Part shown: one piece after another, positions 45,948 through 55,229 of the stretch
Position numbering within the stretch: position 1 is the first letter of the stretch
How the letters are laid out: the number at the start of each line of letters is the position of its first letter
Assembly (NCBI RefSeq): GCF_002532045.1
Contig: NZ_NWTG01000027.1
Span: 1-64,000 of the forward strand
Source of the DNA: Bradyrhizobium sp. C9
Lineage (GTDB): Bacteria; Pseudomonadota; Alphaproteobacteria; Rhizobiales; Xanthobacteraceae
Direction: 5' to 3'
DNA length: 64,000 nucleotides
Translations under genes and position numbers: made by a program
The notes under the pieces: model-generated
Told to the model about the DNA's origin: nothing
Databases searched by the model: none
The model's input: only the letters and a program-made list of their open reading frames with translations

Positions 45948-46065
45948 TCCCGGCGTGCGCATGTCGTTCCTGTCCCTACGCTTGGCGCGACGGTCCACGA
46001 CTCCGGCGGGGAGCCTGATACCACTCCGCCGATTGACGGTAAAGCCATTCACGAGATGCAACCCT

Positions 46066-46617
46066 ATGATGCAAGGTGCGAAAGGCGGGAATAAAACGGC
46101 GCAGCAGTTTCGTGACGCCGCCCTGCCCTGGCTCGACGACGCCTATGCGTTCGCCCAGGTCCTGATGCGAACCGAGGCGGACGCCGAACAGGCCGTGCAG
46201 GACTGCTATCTGCGCGCACAGCGCCAGTTCGACGGCTTTCGTGGCACCGCCATCAGGCCGTGGCTGCTCGCGATCCTCAAAACCGTCTGCCAGGAGAAGC
46301 AGTCTCGCGGCGGCTCAGCCTCAGATGCCGGCGGGAGCAGGACGCCGGACCGGCGCGGCTCCCCGACAATCCGGCAACTGGTCGCCGAGCTACCCGCACC
46401 ACTCGGCGAGGTCATCGCACTGCGCGAATATCTCGATCTCTCCTACAAGGAGATCGCCGAGGTCACCGGCCTTCCCGTCACCACCGTGATGTCGCACATC
46501 GCCGAAGCGCGCGGCCTGCTGCTCGCGGCGCGGCGAGCAGCACAAACGTCCCAGGAGCCACCGAGGCCCGCGGGCGGTGCGTCAAGACCGATGGTCTATC
46601 GCGCCAACGTCTGTTGA
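46066..46617 (+). CDS. ECF-type RNA polymerase sigma factor
   Basis: A 183-residue sigma-70-family factor of the extracytoplasmic type. Region 2 (about 15-75, FRDAALPWLDDAYAFAQVLM and EQAVQDCYLRAQRQFDGF) and region 4 (about 110-165, PAPLGEVIALREYLDLSYKEIAEVTGLPVTTV) are complete, and no regions 1 or 3 are present. ATG 46066 is used (MMQGAKGG). No anti-sigma gene is adjacent on either side, which is unusual for the class. It is divergent from an AraC gene. Confidence 0.9.
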   Translation: MMQGAKGGNKTAQQFRDAALPWLDDAYAFAQVLMRTEADAEQAVQDCYLRAQRQFDGFRGTAIRPWLLAILKTVCQEKQSRGGSASDAGGSRTPDRRGSPTIRQLVAELPAPLGEVIALREYLDLSYKEIAEVTGLPVTTVMSHIAEARGLLLAARRAAQTSQEPPRPAGGASRPMVYRANVC

Positions 46618-46639
46618 GCCGCGGCCGCGCGCTAGAGCT

Positions 46640-46700
46640 TCTTGTCTTGACGCGTTTTTCCTCACGCGAACCGGTGCCCACTTCGCTCCAAAACGCTCTA
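46640..46700 (+). repeat. dispersed 61-bp palindromic repeat, copy 2
   Basis: Nearly identical to 18601-18660, with one inserted base and a few substitutions. TAGAGC (46633-46638) and GCTCTA (46695-46700) extend the folding potential beyond the aligned core. It begins 22 bases after the sigma factor stop. Its last three bases CTA (46698-46700) form the stop codon of the minus-strand binding-protein gene. Confidence 0.85.
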
Positions 46701-47642
46701 TTGCGAACGGTTCGACGTCCAGCCCTTGTAGTCGGCGATATTGTCGCGCGTCACGAGCTTTGACGGCAACAGCTCCACGGTCGAGGCAGGCTTCTGGCCG
46801 TTGAGCAGGCCGACGCCGATCTGCACGGCGCGGCGCGCCATGAAGAATGGGTCCTGCGAGGAGGACGCCTGGATCTGCGGCGAAGCGGGATCCTTGAGTG
46901 CGGCCTCGATGTCGGGCGCGCCGTCGACCGCGGTGATGACAATGCCGCTGCGATTCTGCTGGCGCGCGGCGAGATCGGTGCCGATCGCCTGCGGGTCGTT
47001 GATGGCAAAGATGGCATCGATTTTGGCGAAGCGCGTCAGATAGCCCTGCGCCACGGTGAGGCCACCTTCGCGCGAACCCTTGCCGTCCTAGTCGCTGGAC
47101 AGCACCTTGATGCCGGGGCTCTTGCCGAGCACGTTCTTGCAGCCGGTCACGCGATCGATCACCGCGGAGACCTGCGGTCCGTTCTCGATGATCACGTCGC
47201 CCTTGCCGCCCAACTTGTCGACGATGTACTGGCAGGAGATCTCGCCGGCCTGGACGTTGTTGGTGGTCACCGTGGCATCGGCGCCTTCGGCCGCGGTATC
47301 GACGGCCACGACGATGATGCCGGCGGCCTGCGCTTTCTTGATCGCCGGCCCGACGGCCTTGGGATCGCCCGGATTGAGCAGAATCAAGTCGACGCCGGCG
47401 GCGATGAAATTGTCGATCTGGGTCACCTGCTTGCCGAGGTCGTATTCGAAGCCGACCGTCGTGATCTTGACGTTGGGATTGGACTTCTTCGCCTCGAACT
47501 CGGCCCCCTTCGACAGAGCGACGAAGAACGGGTTGCCCAGCGAGCCAAGCGAGATGCCGATCGACTTCAGCTCCTTGGCAAAGCATGGCGCTGAACCGAG
47601 GGCGAGCGCGATGACGGCGCCGGCAAATGAGATCGTCTTCAT
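46698..47642 (-). pseudogene. sugar ABC substrate-binding protein, interrupted by TAG
   Basis: A RbsB/periplasmic-binding-type gene of 315 codons with signal peptide MKTISFAGAVIALALG to CFAK. Codon 185 (47090-47088) is TAG, in frame with coherent protein on both sides (KVLSSD, stop, DGKGSREGG). A glutamine codon CAG, one base away, is the natural reading there. The upstream half (184 residues) carries the first lobe (GISLGSLGNPFFVALSKGA), the downstream half the rest (FAINDPQAIG, VTAVDGAPD). It could be a sequence error, a true nonsense mutation, or a gene with readthrough. The permease gene lies 68 bases upstream, in line. Confidence 0.85.
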
Positions 47643-47710
47643 TGGCTTCCTCCCTGGTCTGTTTGAAGCTCCGGCGCGGCGACCAGTGACTGCGCCCGAT
47701 TTGCTGTGGC

Positions 47711-48748
47711 TCACGTGCGTGCCGAGCCCTGCAGCCGGTAGCGGTCGAGCGCCACCGCGCCGATGATCACGAGTCCCTTGATCACATATTGCCAGACGTC
47801 GGAGACGCCAGTGAGGATCAGGCCGTTCGACAGCACGGCGATGATCAGCGCACCGACCAGCGTGCCCCAGATCGAGCCGATGCCGCCAACAAATGAGGTG
47901 CCGCCGAGGATGACCGCGGTGATCGCATCGAGCTCGTAGGACTGGCCGAGCTGCAGGCCATTGGCGGCGTAAAGCCGCGCCGCCTGCATGGCGCCGCCGA
48001 GACCGGCGAGCAGGCCCGACACGGCGTAGACGAAGATCAGCACCGCCCAGACCTTGATGCCCGCGAGCCGCGCCGCGCTTTCATTGCCGCCGACCGCGTA
48101 GATATGAACGCCGAGCACGGTCCGGCGCAGCACCAGCCACGAAGCCAGGATCACGAGCAGCGCGATCACCCAGAGCCAGGGTATCGACAGCACGCCGGGA
48201 ACGAGCATCAGCGACCCGTTGCCGATGAAAGCATAGGGAATCGCCGAATTGAACACCGTGGTGTCGGCGCCGAGCAGGCGCGCCACGCCGCGCACGGCGG
48301 TGAGCGACCCCAGCGTCACGATGAAGGGCGGCAGGCGCAACAGCGCAATAAGGCCGCCGTTGAGGACACCGAAAGCCGCGCCCGTGAGCACCGCGGCCGG
48401 CAACCACAACGCGCCGAAATCGGGGAATTTGGAGATGATCAGCCCTGCCATGGCCGAGGCGGCCAGAATGGAGCCGACCGACAGATCGATGCCGCCGGTC
48501 AGGATGACGAAGGTCATACCGGCCGCCAGCACGGTGTTGACGGCGGCCTGCTGCACCACGATGCCGAGATTCTGCGCGGTGAAGAAACGGCCATCCGACA
48601 GCAGATGAAAGCCGATGCACAGCAGCACCAGCACCGGCAGCATGCCGAGCGAGCGAATCAGCAGCCGCGTACGCTGACGCTTGCTTTCCTGCGCCGCGAC
48701 GAGGCCAGGCGCGGCGGCGGCCTTTGCGGAAGCACCGTCATCAGGCAT
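47711..48748 (-). CDS. sugar ABC transporter permease (RbsC-like)
   Basis: A 345-residue inner-membrane permease with about eight to ten spans. The core pattern ILTGGIDLSVGSILAASAM and the VNTVLAAGMTFV region match the ribose/xylose-type permease family. It overlaps the ATPase gene by eight bases (48741-48748) and is followed by the interrupted binding protein. It should form a ribose-type importer with the ATPase. The sugar is not known; xylulokinase nearby suggests a pentose or pentitol. Confidence 0.93.
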   Translation of the reverse strand: MPDDGASAKAAAAPGLVAAQESKRQRTRLLIRSLGMLPVLVLLCIGFHLLSDGRFFTAQNLGIVVQQAAVNTVLAAGMTFVILTGGIDLSVGSILAASAMAGLIISKFPDFGALWLPAAVLTGAAFGVLNGGLIALLRLPPFIVTLGSLTAVRGVARLLGADTTVFNSAIPYAFIGNGSLMLVPGVLSIPWLWVIALLVILASWLVLRRTVLGVHIYAVGGNESAARLAGIKVWAVLIFVYAVSGLLAGLGGAMQAARLYAANGLQLGQSYELDAITAVILGGTSFVGGIGSIWGTLVGALIIAVLSNGLILTGVSDVWQYVIKGLVIIGAVALDRYRLQGSART

Positions 48749-50276
48749 CGAGCCGCTCCATTCCGGTTGCGAGCGCCATGATCTGCTCCTGGTCGAGCGG
48801 TGCGGCAGCCGTTCGCTTGATCTCGCCGGCAATCATCCCGGCGCGCATCACGAGGACGCGGTCGCAGATGCCGATGATCTCGGGCAGGTCGGACGAGATC
48901 ACCAGCACCGCCGTGCCCGACTTCGCAAGGTTGTCGATGATCGAATAGATCTCGGATTTGGCGCCGACATCGACGCCGCGCGTCGGCTCATCGAGGATCA
49001 GGATTTTGGGCGTGGTCGCAAGCAGGCGCGACAGCAGCACCTTTTGCTGGTTGCCGCCGGAGAGACCGCCGGCCGCAACGCGGATATCGGCGGCGCGGAT
49101 GCCCAGCGTCGCGAATGCCCTTCTCGCCCGATCGCGCGCCTTGTCGCGGTCGAGGATACCGCCTGGCCTCGCATCTCGGCCGAGCATCGCGAGATTGATG
49201 TTGTCGAGGCACGACATGTCGAGGAACAGGCCGAGCGCCTTCCGGTCCTCGGTGAGATAGGCGATGCCCGCCGCGAGCGCCGCGCCGGGGTTGCGGATAT
49301 CGACCGAGCGTCCTTCGATCTCGATATGGCCGGCGGTTTTTGGCGTGGCGCCGATGATCAGATGCGCGAGCTCGGTGCGACCGGCGCCAACCAGCCCGGC
49401 GAGGCCGACCACCTCGCCGGCATGCACAGCGAGCGAGCAGCCCCTGACGCGCCGTCCGTCGGCGATGTCGACGGCCGCGAGCACGGGGACCCCATCCAGC
49501 GCCCTGCTATCGCTGCCGGGATCGTGCTCCTTCTTGTAGAAGGACGAGACGTCGCGTCCCACCATCAGGCGAACGATGGTGTCGGCGCGGATCTCGGGCT
49601 TGTCGAGCGAGCCGACCAGCGTGCCGTCGCGCAGCACCGTGACGCGGTCGCCGAGTGCGTAGACCTCGTCCATGCGGTGCGAGATGTAGATGATGGCAAG
49701 GCCCTCGTCGCGGAGCCGGCGGATCAGGCCGAACAACCGCTCGCTCTCGCCCGCCGAAAGCGCGGTGGTCGGCTCGTCCATGATCAGGATCTTCGAGCGG
49801 GCATGCAGCGCACGGGCGATCTCGACCAGCTGGCGCTGGCCCATCGACAGACCGGCCACCAGCGTCCGTGGCGCGAAATCGGCGCCGAGCCGCGCGAGGA
49901 CCGGGCCGACGGCGGACTCCATCGCCTCGCGCGCCAGCATCCCGAAGCGCGAGACCTCGCGGCCGAGATAGATGTTCTGCGCGACGCTGAGGTTGGGCGC
50001 GAGCGACAGCTCCTGATAGATGATCGAGATTCCCGCCGCACGTCCGGCATGCGGGCCGTTGAAGCTCACGGCCTTGCCCTCGATGCGGATTTCGCTGCCC
50101 GGATCAGGCCGATAGGCGCCCGACAGGATCTTCATCAGCGTTGATTTGCCGGCGCCGTTCTCGCCCATCAGCGCATGGATTTCGCCGGCATGGACCGTGA
50201 GGTCGACGCCGCGCAATGCCTTGATGCTGAAGAAAGACTTGGAGACCCGGCGCATCTCGAGGATCGGGTCGTTCAT
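48741..50276 (-). CDS. sugar ABC transporter ATP-binding protein (RbsA-like)
   Basis: A 511-residue protein with two tandem ABC domains, as in RbsA/XylG/MglA. The first half has Walker A GENGAGKS, the signature LSMGQRQL and Walker B ILIMDEPT. The second half has GLVGAGRTEL (a degenerate Walker A, usual in the family), the signature LSGGNQQK and LILDEPTRGVD. ATG 50276 opens MNDPILEMRRVSK. It drives uptake with the permease that follows. The GST gene lies on the opposite strand about 250 bases upstream. Confidence 0.95.
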   Translation of the reverse strand: MNDPILEMRRVSKSFFSIKALRGVDLTVHAGEIHALMGENGAGKSTLMKILSGAYRPDPGSEIRIEGKAVSFNGPHAGRAAGISIIYQELSLAPNLSVAQNIYLGREVSRFGMLAREAMESAVGPVLARLGADFAPRTLVAGLSMGQRQLVEIARALHARSKILIMDEPTTALSAGESERLFGLIRRLRDEGLAIIYISHRMDEVYALGDRVTVLRDGTLVGSLDKPEIRADTIVRLMVGRDVSSFYKKEHDPGSDSRALDGVPVLAAVDIADGRRVRGCSLAVHAGEVVGLAGLVGAGRTELAHLIIGATPKTAGHIEIEGRSVDIRNPGAALAAGIAYLTEDRKALGLFLDMSCLDNINLAMLGRDARPGGILDRDKARDRARRAFATLGIRAADIRVAAGGLSGGNQQKVLLSRLLATTPKILILDEPTRGVDVGAKSEIYSIIDNLAKSGTAVLVISSDLPEIIGICDRVLVMRAGMIAGEIKRTAAAPLDQEQIMALATGMERLDA

Positions 50277-50528
50277 CTTGCCTCCCCACTGCGCCGACGG
50301 CGTTGCGTCGCACCCGCAAGTTGCATTCGATTTCTCGCGCGCGTGCGCGCATTAAACAAAAGGCCGCAGCACAGGGCAATAGCTTCGGGCGAGACACGAG
50401 CCGGGAACCGGGGCGGCAAGGCAAAGCGAATTTTTCGCGATTGCATTCCTGCCGAACGTTCGCCCATTCTCCTTGCCGGCGCGCAACTCCCCTGGCGCGT
50501 CGGCGCCGGAGGCAGGAAAGGTGGCGGC

Positions 50529-51143
50529 ATGAAGCTGTACTACGCGCCGGGCACGATATCGCTGATGCCCCATGTCGCCCTGCTCGAGAGCGGTCTTTCC
50601 TTTGCCGGCATCAGAGTCGATGAAGCAACCAAGATGATGGCGGATGGCGGAGACTATCGAACGATAAACCCGCTGGGATACATACCGGCCTTGGCGCTCG
50701 ATGATGGCAGCATCCTTCTCGAGGCAGCCGCGATCGCCCAATACATCGCGGACCGCGACCCAACCAATGGGCTCGCACCACCGCCCGGAACCGTCGAGCG
50801 GGCCAGGTTGCAGGCCTGGCTGAACTTCCTCTCCAGTGAGGTGCACAAGGGAGGTCTCGGCCCGTTGTTTTACACCGCGCTGGATGAACGGGCGAAGGAC
50901 GTTTTCCGGGAGCGGCTGCGGGCACGCTTCGGCTTTCTCGACCAGCACCTCTCGACGCGCGCCTATCTTTTGGGCGAAAGCTACTCGATTGCCGACGTCA
51001 GCCTCTATGCGATGACGGGCTGGACGCCCCGCGTCGGCTTCGACATTGGTGCCTACCCGAACCTTGCTGCGCATCACGCCCGGATCGCCAATCGTGATGC
51101 CGTGCGTGAAGTTCACCGGGTCGAGGGCCCTGTTCCGGCATGA
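50529..51143 (+). CDS. glutathione S-transferase family protein
   Basis: A 204-residue protein with a thioredoxin-like N-terminal domain (about 1-80, KLYYAPGTISLMPHVALLE, then NPLGYIPALALDDGSILLEAAAIAQYIAD) and a helical C-terminal domain (about 90-200). The layout fits beta/GstA-type glutathione transferases. ATG 50529 has AGGAAAGG upstream. It is on the plus strand between a sugar transporter operon and xylulokinase, both minus strand, so it is probably unrelated to them. Confidence 0.9.
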   Translation: MKLYYAPGTISLMPHVALLESGLSFAGIRVDEATKMMADGGDYRTINPLGYIPALALDDGSILLEAAAIAQYIADRDPTNGLAPPPGTVERARLQAWLNFLSSEVHKGGLGPLFYTALDERAKDVFRERLRARFGFLDQHLSTRAYLLGESYSIADVSLYAMTGWTPRVGFDIGAYPNLAAHHARIANRDAVREVHRVEGPVPA

Positions 51144-51180
51144 CCTTCAGGCGGAGAGTTTTCAAAAGGCGCGCCGGCTT

Positions 51181-52623
51181 TCATCGCGGCCGGTACAGGC
51201 CGCGCCATTTCGGCAGCCGTTCGGCATAGGCCGCCGCAAGCGCGCGGTCAGGCTCGAACGTCTCGACGCGCGGCGGCGCCGTGCAGACGGCCGCGATCGC
51301 CTCGCCGCTGACCGCAAGGCGGGCGAGCCGTGCGGCGCCGAACGCGGCCCCGGTTTCACCATCGGCAAAGCGATGCACCGGAATGTCGAGGACGTTGGCC
51401 AGCACCGCAAGCCAGAACCGCGAACGAGAGCCGCCGCCGATCGCATCCACGGCAGTGATCGCCATGCCGCTATCGGCCAGCACGTCGCGGCAATCCGCGA
51501 GCGCGAAGGCGACGCCTTCAAGCACGGCCTGCACGATCGCGTCGCGATCGGTGCCGTGAGCCAGACCGTCGAGCATGCCGCGCACATCGGGATCGTCGTG
51601 CGGCGTTCGCTCGCCGGACAGATAGGGCAGAAAGCTGACATGCGACGGCGCTGTCGGGCGCGACCCGAGCGGCGCCAGCAGCTCGGCCTCGGAGGCCCGC
51701 AACAGCCGCGCGATCCAGGCGAGGCAAGACGCGGCCGAGAGGATCGCGCCGGCCTGAATCCACATCCCGGGAATCGCGTGACAGAAGGTGTGCACCGCGC
51801 GCTCCGGATTGGCCGCGATCGCTTGCGTCGGCACCAGCAGCGCGCCCGAGGTTCCGAGCGAGACGAAGGCAGCGCCGTTGCCGATCGCGCCGATCCCGAC
51901 GGCACCCGCCGGGTTGTCGCCGGCGCCGCCCGCGATCATGGGCCGCTTGCGCATGCCCCAGCGCTGCGCGAGTTCGCTCGAGAGCCGCACCGCAGGCGCG
52001 CAGCCCTCGACAAGACGCGGCATCTGGCGGCGCGACAGGCCGGTCGCGTCGAGCGCCGCGTCGGACCAGTCCCGCCGCGCCGCATCAAGCCACAACGTTC
52101 CCGAGGCGTCGGAGATGTCCTCGATTGCCTCGCCCGTCAGCACCAGGCGCAGATAGGCTTTCGGCAGCAACACCAGCCTGGTGGCCGCGAAAATCTCCGG
52201 TTCGTGCCTGGCGACCCACAGCAGCTTGGGCGCGGTGAAGCCCGGCATCGCCTTGTTGCCGGTCGTCGCCCGCAACGCCGGCCAGCGTTGCTCCAGCTCG
52301 CCGCATTCCAGAGCCGAGCGTCCGTCGTTCCAGAGGATGCAGGGCCGCAACGGCTTCCAGTCGGCATCCAGCAGCGTCGCGCCGTGCATCTGGCCGGACA
52401 GGCCGATACCGTCGACGTCAGCCAGTTCGGCTGGATGCTCGGCCTTCAACGCGTCGAGCGTCGCGAACGTGGCGTCGATCCACTGCGCCGGGTCCTGCTC
52501 GCTATGGCCGGGAAACGGTGAGGCCACCGTCAGCGTTTGGCTGCGGCTCGCCACCACCCGCTGGGCCTCGTCGACGAGAACGGTCTTGACCGCCGAGGTG
52601 CCGAGATCGATCCCGAGATACAT
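51181..52623 (-). CDS. xylB: xylulokinase
   Basis: A 480-residue FGGY-family sugar kinase that phosphorylates D-xylulose. The N-terminal MYLGIDLGTSAVKTVLVDE binds phosphate, GLSGQMHGATLLD is the XylB signature, and GGAGDNPAGAVG holds the catalytic aspartate. FGGY kinases acting on xylulose are close to those for other pentitols, so the exact substrate is not certain. The asparaginase gene starts 20 bases upstream on the same strand. A sugar importer operon is 0.9 kb downstream. Confidence 0.93.
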   Translation of the reverse strand: MYLGIDLGTSAVKTVLVDEAQRVVASRSQTLTVASPFPGHSEQDPAQWIDATFATLDALKAEHPAELADVDGIGLSGQMHGATLLDADWKPLRPCILWNDGRSALECGELEQRWPALRATTGNKAMPGFTAPKLLWVARHEPEIFAATRLVLLPKAYLRLVLTGEAIEDISDASGTLWLDAARRDWSDAALDATGLSRRQMPRLVEGCAPAVRLSSELAQRWGMRKRPMIAGGAGDNPAGAVGIGAIGNGAAFVSLGTSGALLVPTQAIAANPERAVHTFCHAIPGMWIQAGAILSAASCLAWIARLLRASEAELLAPLGSRPTAPSHVSFLPYLSGERTPHDDPDVRGMLDGLAHGTDRDAIVQAVLEGVAFALADCRDVLADSGMAITAVDAIGGGSRSRFWLAVLANVLDIPVHRFADGETGAAFGAARLARLAVSGEAIAAVCTAPPRVETFEPDRALAAAYAERLPKWRGLYRPR

Positions 52624-52642
52624 GATGCTTCACGTCACTCGA

Positions 52643-53746
52643 TCACGGACGCGCGAATGCCTGCTGCACCGCCTTGGATTCGGTGACGCCATTGGCGATC
52701 AGAAGCTCAAGCAGTACGCGCGCCTTCTGCGGGTTGAGATCGAGCGCGACTGCAAAGCCGAGCTTGTCGTCATCAACCTCGACGTTGCGGTTGACGTAGC
52801 CCGAGCCGACCCGGCTCGAACGCACCACCACGACACCCTGCTTCGCCGCGGCCGCCAGCGCATCGATCGCGCCTTTCGACGAGTTGCCGTCACCGACGCC
52901 AGCCAGCACGATACCCTTGGCGCCGCGCTTGACCGCATCCTCGACCTCCGCGGCATCCATGTTGGCGTGCGAATAGATGATGTCGACCCGCGGCAGAGGC
53001 GGCGCATCCGGCAGCTTCAGCTTAGCAGCCTTGACTGATGCGGCGGGCTGCAGGAAGCGCAGCGAGCCGGTGTCGACGTAGCCGACCGGACCGGCGTCGG
53101 GCGAGCGGAATGTCTCGACGCTGGTCGTATTGGTCTTCTGCACCCAGCGCGCGGCATGGATGGTGTCGTTGAGAACCACGAGCACACCGCGGCCGCGGGA
53201 TTCCGGCGCCGACGCAACCCGCATCGCCTCGTAGAGATTGGCCGGGCCATCGGCGCCGATCGCGGTCGAAGGTCGCATCGATCCGACCAGCACGACCGGC
53301 ATGTCGGTGTCGAGCACGTTTTGCAGGAAGAACGCGGTCTCCTCCATCGTGTCGGTGCCGTGCGTGATGACGACGCCGTCGACTTCCTTGTTGTCGATCG
53401 CGGTACGGATGCGCTTGACGAGGTCGAACCAGACCTTGTCGTTCATGTCTTGCGAGCCGATCGACGAGATCTGCTCGGCCGAGATCTGCGCAAGCTTGTC
53501 GATGCCCGGGATGGCCGCGATCAGGTTGGCCGCACTGACCTTGCCTGAATCATAGGCATTGCCGGCGCGTGCATTGGCCTGGCCCGCGATGGTGCCGCCG
53601 GTGCCGAGCACAAGCACGCGGGCCAGCGCGCTGCCGGCGGGCGACTGCTGTGCGACGGTCGGCGACGCAAACCCGATCACGAGGGCCGCGGCCAGGCCGA
53701 CGATCGTGCGTGCGGAACGAGCCGATCGGAACAAGTGCAGCATCAT
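52643..53746 (-). CDS. ansB: type II (periplasmic) L-asparaginase
   Basis: A 367-residue enzyme with a signal peptide (about 1-33, FASPTVAQQS). The catalytic motifs are present: TGGTIAG near residue 50 and HGTDTMEETAFF near residue 130. Asparaginases of this group hydrolyse asparagine, sometimes glutamine, to aspartate and ammonia in the periplasm. It lies 20 bases upstream of xylB on the same strand, so the two may be cotranscribed; a metabolic link between them is not obvious. Divergent from acyl-CoA dehydrogenase. Confidence 0.94.
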   Translation of the reverse strand: MMLHLFRSARSARTIVGLAAALVIGFASPTVAQQSPAGSALARVLVLGTGGTIAGQANARAGNAYDSGKVSAANLIAAIPGIDKLAQISAEQISSIGSQDMNDKVWFDLVKRIRTAIDNKEVDGVVITHGTDTMEETAFFLQNVLDTDMPVVLVGSMRPSTAIGADGPANLYEAMRVASAPESRGRGVLVVLNDTIHAARWVQKTNTTSVETFRSPDAGPVGYVDTGSLRFLQPAASVKAAKLKLPDAPPLPRVDIIYSHANMDAAEVEDAVKRGAKGIVLAGVGDGNSSKGAIDALAAAAKQGVVVVRSSRVGSGYVNRNVEVDDDKLGFAVALDLNPQKARVLLELLIANGVTESKAVQQAFARP

Positions 53747-53972
53747 TTCTCCCCCCAGCGACAGATTTCCTGCTCACAACTCGTGGTTTTATCGCGCAAG
53801 AAATGGACAAACTTGCGGCGGAAACCATCGGGGACAGAATTCCGACCTTGCCCGCCGCTCTCACCCGGTACCCTGATCACACCGCCTTGTTCGCCGGCGC
53901 TCCTGCAAAACGTTGACACCGCGGGCATGACAGCGCACATTTTTCGAAGATTATTCGAATTAATGGCACGCT

Positions 53973-55145
53973 ATGCACTTCCAGCTTCCCGACGATCTCC
54001 GCGTTCTGCAAGGCCGGGTGCGCGAATTCGTACGCAGCGAGCTCAAGCCCCGTGATGCCGCGATCGAGGCGACCGGCGAGGTTCCGGAGAGCGCTATGGC
54101 CGGCCTGCGCAGGATGGGATTGTTCGGCACCAACACGCCGAAGCAATTCGGCGGACTCGGCCTGTCGATGCTCGGCAGCTGCCTTGCGATCGAGGAACTC
54201 GCGAAGGCGCACACTGCCTTCTACTATCTGAGTGGGGTCAACGTTCATATCGGATCGAAGGCGATCGAGTTTTTCGCGCAACCTTGGGTTCGCGACAGAT
54301 GGCTGCCCGAGCTCGCCAGCGGACGCATGATCGGCGCCTTCGCGCTGACCGAGCCGAACGCCGGATCGGATGCCGCCCGCATCCAGACCAGGGCGCGGCG
54401 GGACGGCGGTCATTACGTGCTCGACGGCCACAAGACCTACATCACCAATGCGCCGGTCGCCGGCGTCTTCACGGTGTTCGCCACGCTCGACCCGTCGGCG
54501 GGCGCGAAGGGCATCGCGGCGTTTGTCGTGGACGCAAAGACGCCGGGCCTCGCCATCGGCCGGTTGGTCGAGATGGCCGCCGGCCGCGGCTCGGCGCATG
54601 CCGAGGTGATCTTCGACGGCTGCCGCGTTCCGCGCGAAAACCTGCTCGGCCGGGAGGGTGAAGGATTTGCCATTGCGATGCGGTGCCTGGACGCCGGGCG
54701 CACGCATTGGGGCGCCTATTGCGTCGGCGCAGCGAGCCAGCTGCTGGACTACGCGCTCGATCATGTCTCGGAGCGCGAGACGTTCGGACGCAAGCTGCGC
54801 GACCATCAAGGCATCGAATGGCAGATCGCCGACATGGCAAGCGCGCTGCATGCCGCGCGCCTGGTCGCCTATGAGGCGGCCTGGCGTTACGACCAAGGCG
54901 ACGACGCCGCCCGCACCGCCGCGGCGGCACTGTCCAAATATACCGGCGCCGACACGGTGCAGCGGGTGGCCGACATGACCATGCAGTTGTTCGGTGGTGC
55001 CGGTTATTCCAGGGACCTGCCGATCGAACGCATCTGGCGCGAAACGCGGGTGGTGCGCATTCTGGATGGCACATCCGAGATCATGCGGCAGATCATCGCC
55101 CGCAACGCGTTCCGCAACCACGAGCGGCGGAACACGCCAATCTGA
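53973..55145 (+). CDS. acyl-CoA dehydrogenase family protein
   Basis: A 390-residue FAD enzyme. The N-terminal helical domain, the FAD-binding segment FALTEPNAGSDAA, the middle beta domain and the closing helical domain are all present. The C-terminal motif reads RVVRILDGTSEIMRQ: the position of the catalytic glutamate of medium-chain enzymes (YEGTS) is taken by aspartate (D365). The natural substrate is therefore uncertain. A TetR gene follows 84 bases downstream. ATG 53973 (MHFQLPDDLRVLQG) is a good start. Confidence 0.93.
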   Translation: MHFQLPDDLRVLQGRVREFVRSELKPRDAAIEATGEVPESAMAGLRRMGLFGTNTPKQFGGLGLSMLGSCLAIEELAKAHTAFYYLSGVNVHIGSKAIEFFAQPWVRDRWLPELASGRMIGAFALTEPNAGSDAARIQTRARRDGGHYVLDGHKTYITNAPVAGVFTVFATLDPSAGAKGIAAFVVDAKTPGLAIGRLVEMAAGRGSAHAEVIFDGCRVPRENLLGREGEGFAIAMRCLDAGRTHWGAYCVGAASQLLDYALDHVSERETFGRKLRDHQGIEWQIADMASALHAARLVAYEAAWRYDQGDDAARTAAAALSKYTGADTVQRVADMTMQLFGGAGYSRDLPIERIWRETRVVRILDGTSEIMRQIIARNAFRNHERRNTPI

Positions 55146-55229
55146 CAACGGCCTCTTCCACTTTATGTTGCAATAGTTCTTGGTGATCCACTTCCGCTGT
55201 CTTACTGTTTTGCGGGATGGGAGAAGGAA

